IMG/VR virus record: IMGVR_UViG_3300021964_000059
Location: 1 to 63,331 of that record
Length of the DNA stretch: 63,331 bases
Reading direction: 5' to 3' (one strand)
DNA from: a virus
Shown here piece after piece: positions 35,883-43,008 of the stretch. A model generated the notes under the pieces. That model did no database searches. It worked only from the letters and a program-made list of their open reading frames with translations, and was not told the origin of the DNA. A program made the translations under genes and the position numbers. Position 1 is the stretch's first letter, and each line of letters begins with the position of its first letter.

Positions 35883-36530
35883 ATGGCAAACATAAGCGAA
35901 CTCAAATCACTTGCTTCCGTTACATTTGGTTTTGCCAGAAGCAATAACTTTCTCGTTGAACTTCCGTCAATCGGAGGTGCTGGAGGATCAAGTTCTAGTC
36001 AAAAAAGAGAACTCAATCTTCTTTGTAAAAATGCCCAGCTTCCAGGTAAGCAAATTTTAACTGTTGATCGTGTTATTGGTATGCAGGCAGAAAAAATTGC
36101 ATATGGATATGCTGTTGCTCCTGTTAGTTTCTCATTCTATGCCATGAATGATTATTTCATTCGCAAATATTTTGACAGATGGCTTGACCTAATGATGAAT
36201 GAGGATAATGGATTAGTGGGATATAAGAAGCCATCTGGGTATGGTGGATACAGAAGTACAGGATATGCTGCCGCAATAAAAATTCATCAATTAAGAAAAC
36301 CTCAGATTGGTATCAATGCTAATGTTGGACCAATCCAGATTAACGTTGGGGCAGGTGGAGGTTCAGTATACAGTATTGAGCTCGAAGATGCATTTCCGAC
36401 TCAAATCCAATCAGTAGAATTTTCAAATGACTTGGACGGTCTTGTTGAAGTGTTTGTTGAATTTTCATATACGAAGTGGAAGGCAATTAAGCCTTCACAA
36501 AACTTTATCAATGTAAACGTGGGTGTATAA
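35883..36530 (+). CDS. Tail-tube / baseplate tube-initiator-type protein (gp54- or gp19-like), 215 aa
   Basis: N-terminus ATVRFGFARSNNFLVELP-like (SVTFGFARSNNFLVELP) and the segment ELNLLCKNAQLPGKQILTVD followed by YAVAPVSFSFYAMNDYFIRK are characteristic of the gp19/gp54 tube-fold family, which binds the hub and starts the tail tube. Size (215 aa) lies between T4 gp19 (163 aa) and gp54 (320 aa). Because it is followed by gp26, gp51 and the tape measure and the gp19-sheath pair is absent here, gp54 is the more likely equivalent. The central Gly-rich insertion (YKKPSGYGGYRSTGYA) is unusual. Confidence 0.7.
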   Translation: MANISELKSLASVTFGFARSNNFLVELPSIGGAGGSSSSQKRELNLLCKNAQLPGKQILTVDRVIGMQAEKIAYGYAVAPVSFSFYAMNDYFIRKYFDRWLDLMMNEDNGLVGYKKPSGYGGYRSTGYAAAIKIHQLRKPQIGINANVGPIQINVGAGGGSVYSIELEDAFPTQIQSVEFSNDLDGLVEVFVEFSYTKWKAIKPSQNFINVNVGV

Positions 36531-36540
36531 TGGAGAAATT

Positions 36541-37251
36541 ATGGCTATACCATCACTAAATTCGTCACCAAAGTATACGGTACAAATTCCGTCTACTGGT
36601 GAAACAGTAAGGTTTCGACCTTTCCTTGTGAAAGAACAAAAGGTCTTGTTGTTGGCCTATGAGTCACAAGACAAGAAACAAATTATTGGAGCAATCCTTG
36701 ATACGATTAAATCATGTGTTGAGGGTGATATTGATGTTTATCAATTGGCTACCTTTGATGTTGATTATCTGTTTACTCAGATCAGAGCAAAGTCGGTTGG
36801 AGAAAAAGTAGATATTGGATTAAAGTGTAGTCATTGCGAGACTCAAAATAATCAAGAGATCAATCTTGAGGATGTAAAGATTGATGGTAAGAAAGAGTCT
36901 AGTGTGATCAAACTTACTGACGAAATTTCAATTAAAATGAAATATCCTAACTACGAGAAGTTCATGAAGAACAATGATATCTTTGAATCGAAGACATCAA
37001 CTGACATCATTATGAACATCATCATCGCAAGCATTGAATCGATTATGACAGAAGAAGAGAATGTTCTTGCTGCAGATGAAAGTAGTGAAGACCTGATGAA
37101 CTTTGTTGAGTCGATGACTGCAGCTCAGTTCCAATTGGTATCTGACTTTATGGAAGAGATGCCAACAATGAAGTTGGATGTAAACTTTAAGTGTGTAAAC
37201 TGCAGCAAAGACAATACAGTAACATTACAAGGAATTGACGATTTTTTTTAA
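36541..37251 (+). CDS. 26: Baseplate hub assembly protein gp26
   Basis: Start moved to ATG 36541, which follows GGAGAAATT; the in-frame codon 18 bases upstream is not preceded by a ribosome site. The protein (236 aa) has two CxxC pairs (LKCSHCETQ and FKCVNCSKD), a zinc ribbon typical of gp26-like baseplate hub assembly proteins; T4 gp26 is 208 aa. It is followed by gp51 in the -1 frame and then the tape measure, the arrangement of tail assembly chaperones G/GT. The stop codon follows a run of eight T residues. Confidence 0.8.
   Translation: MAIPSLNSSPKYTVQIPSTGETVRFRPFLVKEQKVLLLAYESQDKKQIIGAILDTIKSCVEGDIDVYQLATFDVDYLFTQIRAKSVGEKVDIGLKCSHCETQNNQEINLEDVKIDGKKESSVIKLTDEISIKMKYPNYEKFMKNNDIFESKTSTDIIMNIIIASIESIMTEEENVLAADESSEDLMNFVESMTAAQFQLVSDFMEEMPTMKLDVNFKCVNCSKDNTVTLQGIDDFF
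37242..37251 (+). promoter_or_regulatory. Slippery T8-TAA site: putative -1 frameshift between gp26 and gp51
   Basis: In the gp26 frame the sequence reads GAT TTT TTT TAA. Slippage by -1 on the eight T residues continues into the gp51 frame for 61 codons without a stop. This frame lacks any upstream ATG, GTG or TTG with a ribosome site. Confidence 0.7.
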
Positions 37252-37433
37252 TAAGTCTCTCTCATGAATCGCTGGAAAACTATTTTAAAACAAACTTCCA
37301 GCTGTTGCAGAATTTTCATTATTCTCTACATGAGATCGAAGATATGATCCCTTGGGAGAGAGAAATTTACTTAACAATGTTAATTACAGACATTCAAGAA
37401 AAGAACGAAAGAGCACAACAAGGAATGCAATAA
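37248..37433 (+). CDS. 51: gp51, baseplate hub assembly catalyst, read by -1 frameshift
   Basis: 61 codons in the -1 frame relative to gp26: FKTNFQLLQNFHYSLHEIED, then MIPWEREIYLTMLITDIQEK and ERAQQGMQ. The 'FxNFHYSxxEIxxMIPWEREIY' block is the conserved heart of gp51, which T4 needs for hub assembly (T4 gp51 is 249 aa). No start codon with a Shine-Dalgarno site exists in this frame, so a -1 shift on the preceding T8 run would make a gp26-gp51 fusion, as the lambda G-GT tail chaperone does. It ends TAATG, overlapping the tape measure start. Confidence 0.75.
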   Translation, partial: LISLSHESLENYFKTNFQLLQNFHYSLHEIEDMIPWEREIYLTMLITDIQEKNERAQQGMQ

Positions 37434-39169
37434 TGGCAATAACTCTTGCTGATGTAAACGCACAGCTAGTCAAGCAGAACGAGCTCCAGGAAGAACAGAA
37501 CAATCTTTCTGCCGCACAGGTCGGCGCTATTGCTGGGATGGCCAGTGGACTATCCTCTTTAATTGATACGTTTAAATCTGATCAAATGGATCAGCTTGAG
37601 GCTGATCGGGAAAAACGAGCAGAAGAACGTAGGGTAGTGAAAAGTACTACTCCTAAGGCCGATAACAAGAAAGGACTTTTTGACTTCTTACCCGAGGGTG
37701 GCTTATTTGGTTTAGGTGCAGGGCTTGCCAAATTCTTACCGAAGTTTCTTTTGGGCAGAGCTCTGCCAGCGTTATTGGCAAAAATGTTTGCAGATGAAAT
37801 TGCTGACTATGTTGAGTCAGCCACAGGCAGTAAAGATTTAGGCGATGCAATCTATAGAGGATTGAATCTTGGAGCATTGGGTCTTCTTGTAAGTAGAAAA
37901 TTAGGAATAGTAGGGTTTTTTGCCGGTGCCTTGCTCACAAGTGAAAACAGACAAAAGTTAGAAACTCTGGGTGGGTCTCTCACAGAATTAGGTACTAAGA
38001 TAGGACAGTTTTTTGATCCTGAATTTGGATTACCATCATTTGATCAAGCTTTTAAATTTGTAACTGAAACATTTGGTAGAGCATTAGATTTCTTGATATC
38101 TGGTACCTCATACATAACAAATTTAATGAAGGATGACAAGACAGAAGAAGATCTAAAAAAGATGGATCAAGATCTGGATATCTTGGGTGACAATTGGGAT
38201 GACTTTGGAATTGCTATTGCTGGCCTTGCTGTAATGTTTAAACCGTTTGGTACCGTAAGCTTAATATTAAAAGCAATAGCCGCTCCATTTAAGATGGCAT
38301 ATAAAGGACTTAAAGGATTAGCTGGTCTAGTTCTTGGTGGTACGGCTATCAAAGAATTTGGTAAAACACAAATGGGTGAGATGAGCAAAGGTGAATTGCA
38401 AAAGATGAATACCAAGCAGATTCAAGGAATGTCTGCAGATGATATTAAAAAATTGGAAGGTGAAGGCTATAAGGTCAATCAAAAGACCGGCGCTGTAACA
38501 AATCTCAAAGGACAAGCCGTATCGGCTGATCAGGTTCGTGGCTCCATGTCCCGACTGGGTATGGAAAATCCATTAAACCAAGCCGCAGCTAAAAAATATA
38601 GCAGATTCGGAAAACTCCTCAAGGTTGGGAAGAGTATACCATTCCTTGGCAGTCTGTTATCAGCAGGATATCTTGGTGCAATCTTACTGAGTGATGCATC
38701 CGACGAAGAAAAAATAAAAACCATCGGTGGATTATTTGGTGGTGTTGCTGGTTCATTAGCCCTTGCCGGAATAGGTTCTTTAGCAGGTCCATTCGGTACA
38801 ATTGCTGGAGCGATTGGTGGTGGATTGGCAGGTGATCAATTGGGTCAATGGTTTGCTGGATGGTTAATGAATAATAATGGCAAGCAAGCTGGTACTGAAA
38901 GTGTTGGGGACTATGGTGAGTTTGGTAATTTAGGTAACGACCTTAGTGCACCCACTTCCCAAGCATCCGCTCCATATGCACCAATGTCAGGAACAATACT
39001 AAGAGATGTTGCAGATCAAAGTGTGGCAATGCAGAATACATCCGGTGGAGTTAATATGCTTGACACTAGTGATAAGAGTATTACAGTTAACAACAGTAGT
39101 GGGGTAACCATGGCAGGACCAATGGGTACCCCATTTGATACTTACAACAAGTATGTACTGTACGCTTAG
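37433..39169 (+). CDS. 29: Tail tape measure / hub protein gp29
   Basis: ATG at 37433 overlaps the gp51 stop (TAATG); an upstream in-frame ATG inside gp51 was rejected. The 578-aa length agrees with T4 gp29 (590 aa). The N-terminus is a coiled coil (ELQEEQNNLSAAQVGAIAGM ... EADREKRAEERR). Then come hydrophobic, Gly/Ala-rich helices (KFLPKFLLGRALPALLAKMF; GSLALAGIGSLAGPFGTIAG), which tape-measure proteins use for tube-length setting and membrane penetration. A repeat-like KMNTKQIQGMSADDIKKLEG lies in the middle. The end converges with gp32 with overlapping stop codons. Confidence 0.8.
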   Translation: MAITLADVNAQLVKQNELQEEQNNLSAAQVGAIAGMASGLSSLIDTFKSDQMDQLEADREKRAEERRVVKSTTPKADNKKGLFDFLPEGGLFGLGAGLAKFLPKFLLGRALPALLAKMFADEIADYVESATGSKDLGDAIYRGLNLGALGLLVSRKLGIVGFFAGALLTSENRQKLETLGGSLTELGTKIGQFFDPEFGLPSFDQAFKFVTETFGRALDFLISGTSYITNLMKDDKTEEDLKKMDQDLDILGDNWDDFGIAIAGLAVMFKPFGTVSLILKAIAAPFKMAYKGLKGLAGLVLGGTAIKEFGKTQMGEMSKGELQKMNTKQIQGMSADDIKKLEGEGYKVNQKTGAVTNLKGQAVSADQVRGSMSRLGMENPLNQAAAKKYSRFGKLLKVGKSIPFLGSLLSAGYLGAILLSDASDEEKIKTIGGLFGGVAGSLALAGIGSLAGPFGTIAGAIGGGLAGDQLGQWFAGWLMNNNGKQAGTESVGDYGEFGNLGNDLSAPTSQASAPYAPMSGTILRDVADQSVAMQNTSGGVNMLDTSDKSITVNNSSGVTMAGPMGTPFDTYNKYVLYA

Positions 39170-40056
39170 TCGTCGTTAGCCAATTTGGCGAAGTACGACA
39201 TAGTGTCGTCTTCATCAGTGTCAAACGGAATATCATCCGCTGTGACAGGTTCTAACTTAGCCGGAACAGGTTCATTCATTTGAGCCTCTTGCTTCATAGT
39301 AAGAGTGCCAGCTTCTGCCTCTTCACCAAGAACCTTCATTAACTTAGCCTTCAACTCATCATAAGTCTTGTAGTTAGTAGGATCATTGAACTCCTGTAGA
39401 GGATTCAGTTGACTATAGATTGCTTCCAATTCTTCATCAGATGCAAGCTGTGATGGAGACTCAAACTCAGACTTATCATAGTTGCGATAGCCTTCTACGT
39501 TACGAATCTTCAACTTAAAGTTTGCACCTTGCCAAAAGTCAAATGGATTGATTGGATCTTCATCTTGGAATGAAGGCTGCATAACATCCATAATCATGTC
39601 AAAGATTTTCTTACCAAACTGATAGAGGAATACCTTACCCTCATTCTCAGGATTAGATGGATCACTAATAACCTGGATATTGGTTACGTAATGAAGACGG
39701 CGCTTCTGATCACGAGCCTTCTCTTTGTTAGCCTCAATACCTGAGTTCCACAGACGTGAATTCAACTCACCGACGGGATCTGGTTGACCGACAGAAGTCA
39801 AAGACTTCTCAATGTACCACATTCCTGTAGGACCCTTGAATCCATGATCCCAGTAACGTACCCATGGAAGGTCTTCACCTTCTGGTGCAGGTAGGAAACG
39901 GAAGACTGCATATCCATTACCAGCCTTGTCAACTGTAGGCTTCCAGAATCGGTCATCCCCATAGGATTTCTTTTCTTGGGTTCCACCGACTGCATCGGCT
40001 GCTTGAACAAGCTTAGAGATTTGATCGCGATTACGCTTTAGATTTTCGAATGACAT
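39166..40056 (-). CDS. 32: Single-stranded DNA-binding protein gp32
   Basis: A 296-aa gp32 family member. The N-terminus has the basic LAST-type motif (NLKRNRDQISKL) used for cooperative binding. The core contains YAVFRFLPAPEGEDLPWVRY and WDHGFKGPTGMWYIE, and the C-terminus is acidic (DDIPFDTDEDD) for partner contacts. T4 gp32 has a His-Cys3 zinc site after the WYIE element; this protein contains no cysteine at all, so the zinc ribbon is missing. gp33 lies upstream in the same orientation, near the order in T4. Confidence 0.9.
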   Translation of the reverse strand: MSFENLKRNRDQISKLVQAADAVGGTQEKKSYGDDRFWKPTVDKAGNGYAVFRFLPAPEGEDLPWVRYWDHGFKGPTGMWYIEKSLTSVGQPDPVGELNSRLWNSGIEANKEKARDQKRRLHYVTNIQVISDPSNPENEGKVFLYQFGKKIFDMIMDVMQPSFQDEDPINPFDFWQGANFKLKIRNVEGYRNYDKSEFESPSQLASDEELEAIYSQLNPLQEFNDPTNYKTYDELKAKLMKVLGEEAEAGTLTMKQEAQMNEPVPAKLEPVTADDIPFDTDEDDTMSYFAKLANDD

Positions 40057-40134
40057 CGTATTGTCCTTATATTGCTGAAATATGTTACTGTATTATACAC
40101 TATATTTGTACCGATGGGTACACTATTATATAGA
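40057..40134 (-). promoter_or_regulatory. Upstream region of gp32: two -10-like elements and an inverted repeat
   Basis: On the minus strand: TATAAT near 40117-40122, the inverted repeat GTACC-CATC-GGTAC near 40103-40116, and a second TATAAT near 40090-40095. AAGGA precedes the ATG at 40056. Strong -35 and MotA-box matches are absent. The inverted repeat could be an operator or RNA hairpin; T4 gp32 autoregulates its own mRNA. Confidence 0.35.
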
Positions 40135-40368
40135 CTAGTCGAACCTAAGTTCATTAGTTCTTGGCAAGAAATTTAATCGTCTTGCCTCCGCTTCAAGTTT
40201 ATCCTTAATAATTGGATTAATAAACTTTTTGCAGTCTTCAATCTCAATGGAGTTCTGTTCACATAACCATACTATTGCATCCATGTAAGAGAGTTTTTTT
40301 TCAATCACCGTTCTTTCGACAAGCTTTGAAAATTTTGCTCTGGTTAAGAAGTTTTCCTCTACACTCAT
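40135..40368 (-). CDS. 33: Late transcription coactivator gp33
   Basis: A 77-aa protein with FSKLVERTVIEKKLSYMDAI, then WLCEQNSIEIEDCKKFINP and IIKDKLEAEARRLNFLP, closely matching the marine gp33 family (T4 gp33, 112 aa). gp33 bridges RNA polymerase core with the sliding clamp and, with gp55, drives late transcription from TATAAATA promoters such as those in this window. It overlaps the upstream 241-aa gene (ATGA). Confidence 0.8.
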   Translation of the reverse strand: MSVEENFLTRAKFSKLVERTVIEKKLSYMDAIVWLCEQNSIEIEDCKKFINPIIKDKLEAEARRLNFLPRTNELRFD

Positions 40369-41090
40369 TTTGTTCTCTTCTTCCTCTTCGCTTTTTGATT
40401 GTCCTTAAATTGCTCAAGGTCTGTAATCATTTTATTGACACACTTGATTCTCCGAGACAACTCTCGCTTACCAAGGTGTCCGTAGGCAGCCTTTGCATCC
40501 TTACATGCTCCATTATGAGCATCTTGATACTCAGGTAATAGACGTTTGAGATATTCAATAACAGGTCCAACAGCCATACCTTTCAGCTCATGGATACGGA
40601 AGGCTGCAACAATATCAAGACATGTACCTTCATCATTAATCCACTCCTCTTCCAGCTGATCAATATCCCGCATTATCGTATTATTGATCTTCATCGCAAG
40701 CCGTTGTTGTGGGGTATATACTTTTTTATTCTTTTCCTCACTAAGAGCAGCTTTTGTGCGTTGAATACCCTTGCCTTTTGCTACCAATGTGTCAATATAT
40801 TCTTTGACCTTATCGCCCAGGTCCTTATATTTTTCCGGAAATTCATATCCATTATTCATCCAATAACAAGCAGCGACAATGCTACCGTACGCAGAGAAAT
40901 TCCACTCGGCATTTAACATAGCAGCACTATAATCTTCTTTTGAATAATTATTTTTGATATAGTTTTTGAGAAGCTTTGATCTGTCCTTCTCATCCAAGCT
41001 GTAGTGAAAATAATAATCAACTTTATTCCAATCACCATCAGTGGGAATATTACGGATACCTGTTTTCAATACACCTTTGTTAGTAGCCAT
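40365..41090 (-). CDS. Conserved marine T4-like protein, possibly helicase-loader region, 241 aa
   Basis: A helical, basic 241-aa protein beginning MATNKGVLKTGIRNIPTDGD, with WNKVDYYFHYSLDEKDRSKL, then NYSKEDYSAAMLNAEWNF and a Lys/Arg-rich C-terminus. T4 has gp59 (helicase loader) between gp33 and gp32, but I see no gp59 sequence signature here, so I do not assign that name. The neighbourhood (gp32, gp33) suggests a replication or transcription accessory. Confidence 0.6.
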   Translation of the reverse strand: MATNKGVLKTGIRNIPTDGDWNKVDYYFHYSLDEKDRSKLLKNYIKNNYSKEDYSAAMLNAEWNFSAYGSIVAACYWMNNGYEFPEKYKDLGDKVKEYIDTLVAKGKGIQRTKAALSEEKNKKVYTPQQRLAMKINNTIMRDIDQLEEEWINDEGTCLDIVAAFRIHELKGMAVGPVIEYLKRLLPEYQDAHNGACKDAKAAYGHLGKRELSRRIKCVNKMITDLEQFKDNQKAKRKKRTK

Positions 41091-41419
41091 CAGTTACGTC
41101 TCATCGTTGCATAATCTACTGGATCATCATCCTTTCCTACTGGGACGATATTGCTTTTGTGGAGGGTGGCGAGACCGATAATGTAGTCCCCTGAATATTG
41201 TTTTCTTTCTCTTTTTGCGGTGCTTTGTGAGTAGAGTTGGTATTGGGTGAGGGACGGAGTGTGCTCAGGTGTGCGTACATATTTCCTGCTCGGAACATAT
41301 TCTTTGAATTCCTCGATCTTTGAAGTTGGAGCTTCGAACTTCTTAGCTCGTTTTAGCTCACTACTATATATACGTAACGCATTTTCACGCGCAAGCTTTT
41401 TCCGTCTGCTTACTGCCAT
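41090..41419 (-). CDS. Small conserved protein, 109 aa
   Basis: Highly basic N-terminus (SRRKKLARENALRIYSSELK) and a C-terminal stretch with YSGDYIIGLATLHKSNIVPV followed by DDPVDYATMRR. I associate a similar 'Y(S/T)G...G(I/L)xT(L/M)HKSNxVP' small protein with T4-like marine phages. Function unknown; lies between the 241-aa protein and the RNA-rich region. Confidence 0.6.
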   Translation of the reverse strand: MAVSRRKKLARENALRIYSSELKRAKKFEAPTSKIEEFKEYVPSRKYVRTPEHTPSLTQYQLYSQSTAKRERKQYSGDYIIGLATLHKSNIVPVGKDDDPVDYATMRRN

Positions 41420-41601
41420 TCATCATATCCTTTCATTGCCTGGTAGGTATCTATAACACCTGATCCTTCCAAAGCATTATACACTTCCTTTTCGTCCATG
41501 TAAACAGAATTTTCAATAGCTAGGCGAGCGGCCACTTTGCGCTCACGGTCAACTTTCTTAGCAACCCTCTTGATTAGCTGGAGCCGTTGTGATTTTGTCA
41601 T
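41410..41601 (-). CDS. Small conserved protein, 63 aa
   Basis: Start placed at ATG 41601 (MTKSQRLQLIKRVAKKVDRE), preceded by GAGAGGA; an in-frame ATG at 41625 has no ribosome site. Basic, helical, no recognised domain. Overlaps the next gene (41558-41749) by 44 bases, within the range seen here. Confidence 0.5.
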   Translation of the reverse strand: MTKSQRLQLIKRVAKKVDRERKVAARLAIENSVYMDEKEVYNALEGSGVIDTYQAMKGYDEWQ

Positions 41602-41749
41602 AATGTAATTTCCTCTCATATTCATGTCTAAGTTCTCTGAGGTTTTTGATCATCTCTTCCACCTCAGATGTTTTATTACTAACCTCTTCTAGGAATCCAA
41701 GTTCCTCGTCAACTTGATCTATTTTTTTAATAATTTCTTCATGCGTCAT
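41558..41749 (-). CDS. Small coiled-coil protein, 63 aa
   Basis: Acidic helical protein with heptads (MTHEEIIKKIDQVDEELGFL, then VEEMIKNLRELRHEYERK). Overlaps neighbours at both ends (start overlaps the stop of the 88-aa gene). Function unknown. Confidence 0.5.
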   Translation of the reverse strand: MTHEEIIKKIDQVDEELGFLEEVSNKTSEVEEMIKNLRELRHEYERKLHYDKITTAPANQEGC

Positions 41750-42012
41750 ATTACCAGACCAGTTACAGCTTGAACATAAGCCTTCTGGAATTCCTCATTT
41801 GTTGGAGTGATAAACACATAGTTGCTGATTGTGATCTTTCGAGTCTGTAATTGACCAGAAACACAAACACCTTTTGCAAAACCTAGCCCTTGCTCGTTCT
41901 GCATCAATACACGTGGATCTTCAAGAGAGATCTCCCCGTCCTTTCCATTAATGTATTTACCTACAATTTCTCCTGCTAGAGAAAAAACTGTTACAATATC
42001 ACCTTTTTGCAT
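41746..42012 (-). CDS. Possible Sm-like small beta-barrel protein, 88 aa
   Basis: MQKGDIVTVFSLAGEIVGKY opens a short beta-rich protein with LEDPRVLMQNEQGLGFAKGV and TRKITISNYVFITP. The strand order and 'G-E-I-V-G-K' turn look like an LSm/Hfq-type barrel or another small RNA- or DNA-binding fold, similar to small proteins I associate with marine T4-like phages. RNA binding would suit the adjacent tRNA and structured-RNA cluster, but this is inferred from shape only. Confidence 0.5.
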   Translation of the reverse strand: MQKGDIVTVFSLAGEIVGKYINGKDGEISLEDPRVLMQNEQGLGFAKGVCVSGQLQTRKITISNYVFITPTNEEFQKAYVQAVTGLVI

Positions 42013-42033
42013 TACTCATTCCTTCTTACATAT

Positions 42034-42107
42034 TGGCCCCGGTGGAGGGAATCGAACCCCCATTAAGGGTTTTGGAGACCCCTGTGTTGCCATTACACCA
42101 CACCGGA
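42034..42107 (-). tRNA. tRNA-Trp (CCA)
   Basis: Minus strand. Acceptor TCCGGTG pairs with CACCGGG, discriminator G, and the CCA end is encoded. Anticodon loop CTCCAAA between GGGGT and ACCCT gives anticodon CCA (Trp). The T-loop region reads GGGTTCGATTCCC. Confidence 0.9.
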
Positions 42108-42329
42108 AATGGGACTGTCTTTATGGCGCAGTCATTCCAAAAATAAAAGCGGAACGGGTGGATTAGGGTAACCACCAAGGGGGTACGATCAGATGTACCT
42201 TTCTACATAGACCCCCAACAACTCGCAACCCCGCTAAGGGTGTGGACGCTATCCCTTTGAGTCTACCTTACCCGCCATCTGCGACAGGCATTCGGTCACG
42301 TTCCTATCGGTGTTGCAATCACCGAACTC
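42108..42329 (-). ncRNA. Putative structured RNA A between tRNA-Pro and tRNA-Trp (222 nt)
   Basis: No start-to-stop reading frame of note covers this spacer, yet it contains strong complementary segments on the minus strand: CGGTG-ATTGCAA-CACCG, GGTGG-TTACCCTAAT-CCACC, a GGGGGT ... ACCCCC stem with inner TGTA-GAAAGG-TACA, AAGGG ... CCCTT, and GACTG-CGCCATAAAGA-CAGTC near the 3' end. T4 has stable RNAs of unknown role (RNA C and RNA D) inside its tRNA cluster, a precedent. Function is unknown; folding was judged by eye. Confidence 0.5.
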
Positions 42330-42406
42330 TGGTCGGAGTAGATGGATTCGAACCACCGACATCTGCCTCCCAAAGGCAGCGGTCTACCAGACTGACCTAT
42401 ACTCCG
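42330..42406 (-). tRNA. tRNA-Pro (UGG)
   Basis: Minus strand. Acceptor CGGAGTA pairs with TACTCCG; discriminator A and CCA are encoded. Anticodon loop TTTGGGA in stem CTGCC/GGCAG gives TGG (UGG, Pro). T-arm GGTTCGAATCC is intact. Confidence 0.9.
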
Positions 42407-42606
42407 TAAAAAGTGAACAGTTTGTATGCACATGTTCAGGTGCAGCCTGTTGTCAGGTCTTCAAGCCTGATGCCTAAGCAGCGCAGGAACATAGAATTAG
42501 TGAAGGTTCCGATATCACCCATCGTCACCTACAACCGTTGAGAGAGGTACGAGGTCCCACCTTACGATCGGTGGGTTCGTGGTCCAAAGACCTCTCTGAT
42601 TTGCTC
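42407..42606 (-). ncRNA. Putative structured RNA B between tRNA-Cys and tRNA-Pro (200 nt)
   Basis: Non-coding spacer with dense pairing potential on the minus strand: AGAGAGGT ... ACCTCTCT closing CCCACC-GATCGTAA-GGTGGG, a GGAAC ... GTTCC stem, TCAGG-CTTGAAGA-CCTGA, and a final TGAACA ... TGTTCA stem followed by CTTTTTA, which resembles a terminator. It is flanked immediately by tRNA-Cys and tRNA-Pro and would be released by tRNA processing. No homologous named RNA is recognised. Confidence 0.5.
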
Positions 42607-42681
42607 TGGAGTGGACGACAGGAATCGAACCTGCCTAAAACTGATTTGCAGTCAGTCGCCTAACCTATCAGCCACGTCCAC
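42607..42681 (-). tRNA. tRNA-Cys (GCA)
   Basis: Minus strand. Acceptor GTGGACG pairs with CGTCCAC; discriminator T and CCA are encoded. Anticodon loop CTGCAAA in stem ACTGA/TCAGT gives GCA (Cys). T-arm GGTTCGATTCC. Confidence 0.9.
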
Positions 42682-42691
42682 GAAAATGTTT

Positions 42692-42767
42692 TGGCTGGCA
42701 TGACAGGGTTCGAACCTGTGACCGGACGGTTAACAGCCGTCTACTCTACCAACTGAGCTACATGCCA
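42692..42767 (-). tRNA. tRNA-Asn (GUU)
   Basis: Minus strand. Acceptor TGGCATG pairs with CATGCCA; discriminator G and CCA are encoded. Anticodon loop CTGTTAA in stem GACGG/CCGTC gives GTT (Asn). T-arm GGTTCGAACC. Confidence 0.9.
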
Positions 42768-42786
42768 CCAAAACACTCTAAACTAC

Positions 42787-42832
42787 CAAATGAGGATGAG
42801 GACTTATTTTGGCTGCCTCGTTTCCTCATTTG
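42787..42832 (-). promoter_or_regulatory. 10-bp inverted repeat in the leader of the tRNA transcript
   Basis: CAAATGAGGA (42787-42796) is perfectly repeated in inverse at 42823-42832, just downstream of the promoter at 42841-42869. The same CAAATGAGGA is used as a Shine-Dalgarno leader at other early promoters of this phage; here it forms a hairpin with itself upstream of a tRNA and is not followed by a gene. Confidence 0.6.
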
Positions 42833-42840
42833 ATGTAAAC

Positions 42841-42869
42841 ATTATAATGTAGTTCAATACAAAAGTAAA
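42841..42869 (-). promoter_or_regulatory. Early sigma70-like promoter for the tRNA cluster
   Basis: Minus strand: TTTACT, exact 17-bp spacer, TATAAT (the wider -35 context is GTTTACTTT). The start would lie near 42834, upstream of the inverted repeat and tRNA-Asn. T4 early promoters have the similar GTTTAC...TATAAT layout. Confidence 0.75.
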
Positions 42870-42929
42870 CAATTATTTTTAAGTATTTTATTTATTATTT
42901 TTCAATGGTTTACAACATATTATTAAATA

Positions 42930-43006
42930 TGGTGCCCTCACCCCGATTCGAACGGGGAACCCCAAACTTAGAAGGTTTGTGCTCTGTCCAATTGAGCTAT
43001 GAGGAC
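42930..43006 (-). tRNA. tRNA-Arg (UCU)
   Basis: Minus strand. Acceptor GTCCTCA pairs with TGAGGGC (one G-U), discriminator A and CCA are encoded. Anticodon loop CTTCTAA in stem CAAAC/GTTTG gives TCT (Arg). It lies upstream of the promoter, beside the membrane-protein gene, and may be transcribed separately from the other four. Confidence 0.9.
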
Positions 43007-43008
43007 AA

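Noticed and set aside
37264-37350. Possible gp51 start at ATG 37264
   Set aside because: This ATG is in a different frame and leads to a short peptide with an early stop; gp51 motifs are in the -1 frame.
40365-41090. Calling the 241-aa protein gp59 by position
   Set aside because: The T4 order suggests it, but none of the gp59 sequence is recognisable, so the name would be a guess.
41951-42166. Plus-strand frame across tRNA-Trp
   Set aside because: Runs antisense through a tRNA and the end of the 88-aa gene; no ribosome site.
42034-43006. Integration (att) site at the tRNA cluster
   Set aside because: tRNA 3' ends are common att sites, but there is no integrase in the window and all five tRNAs look complete, so a lytic T4-like phage is more likely.
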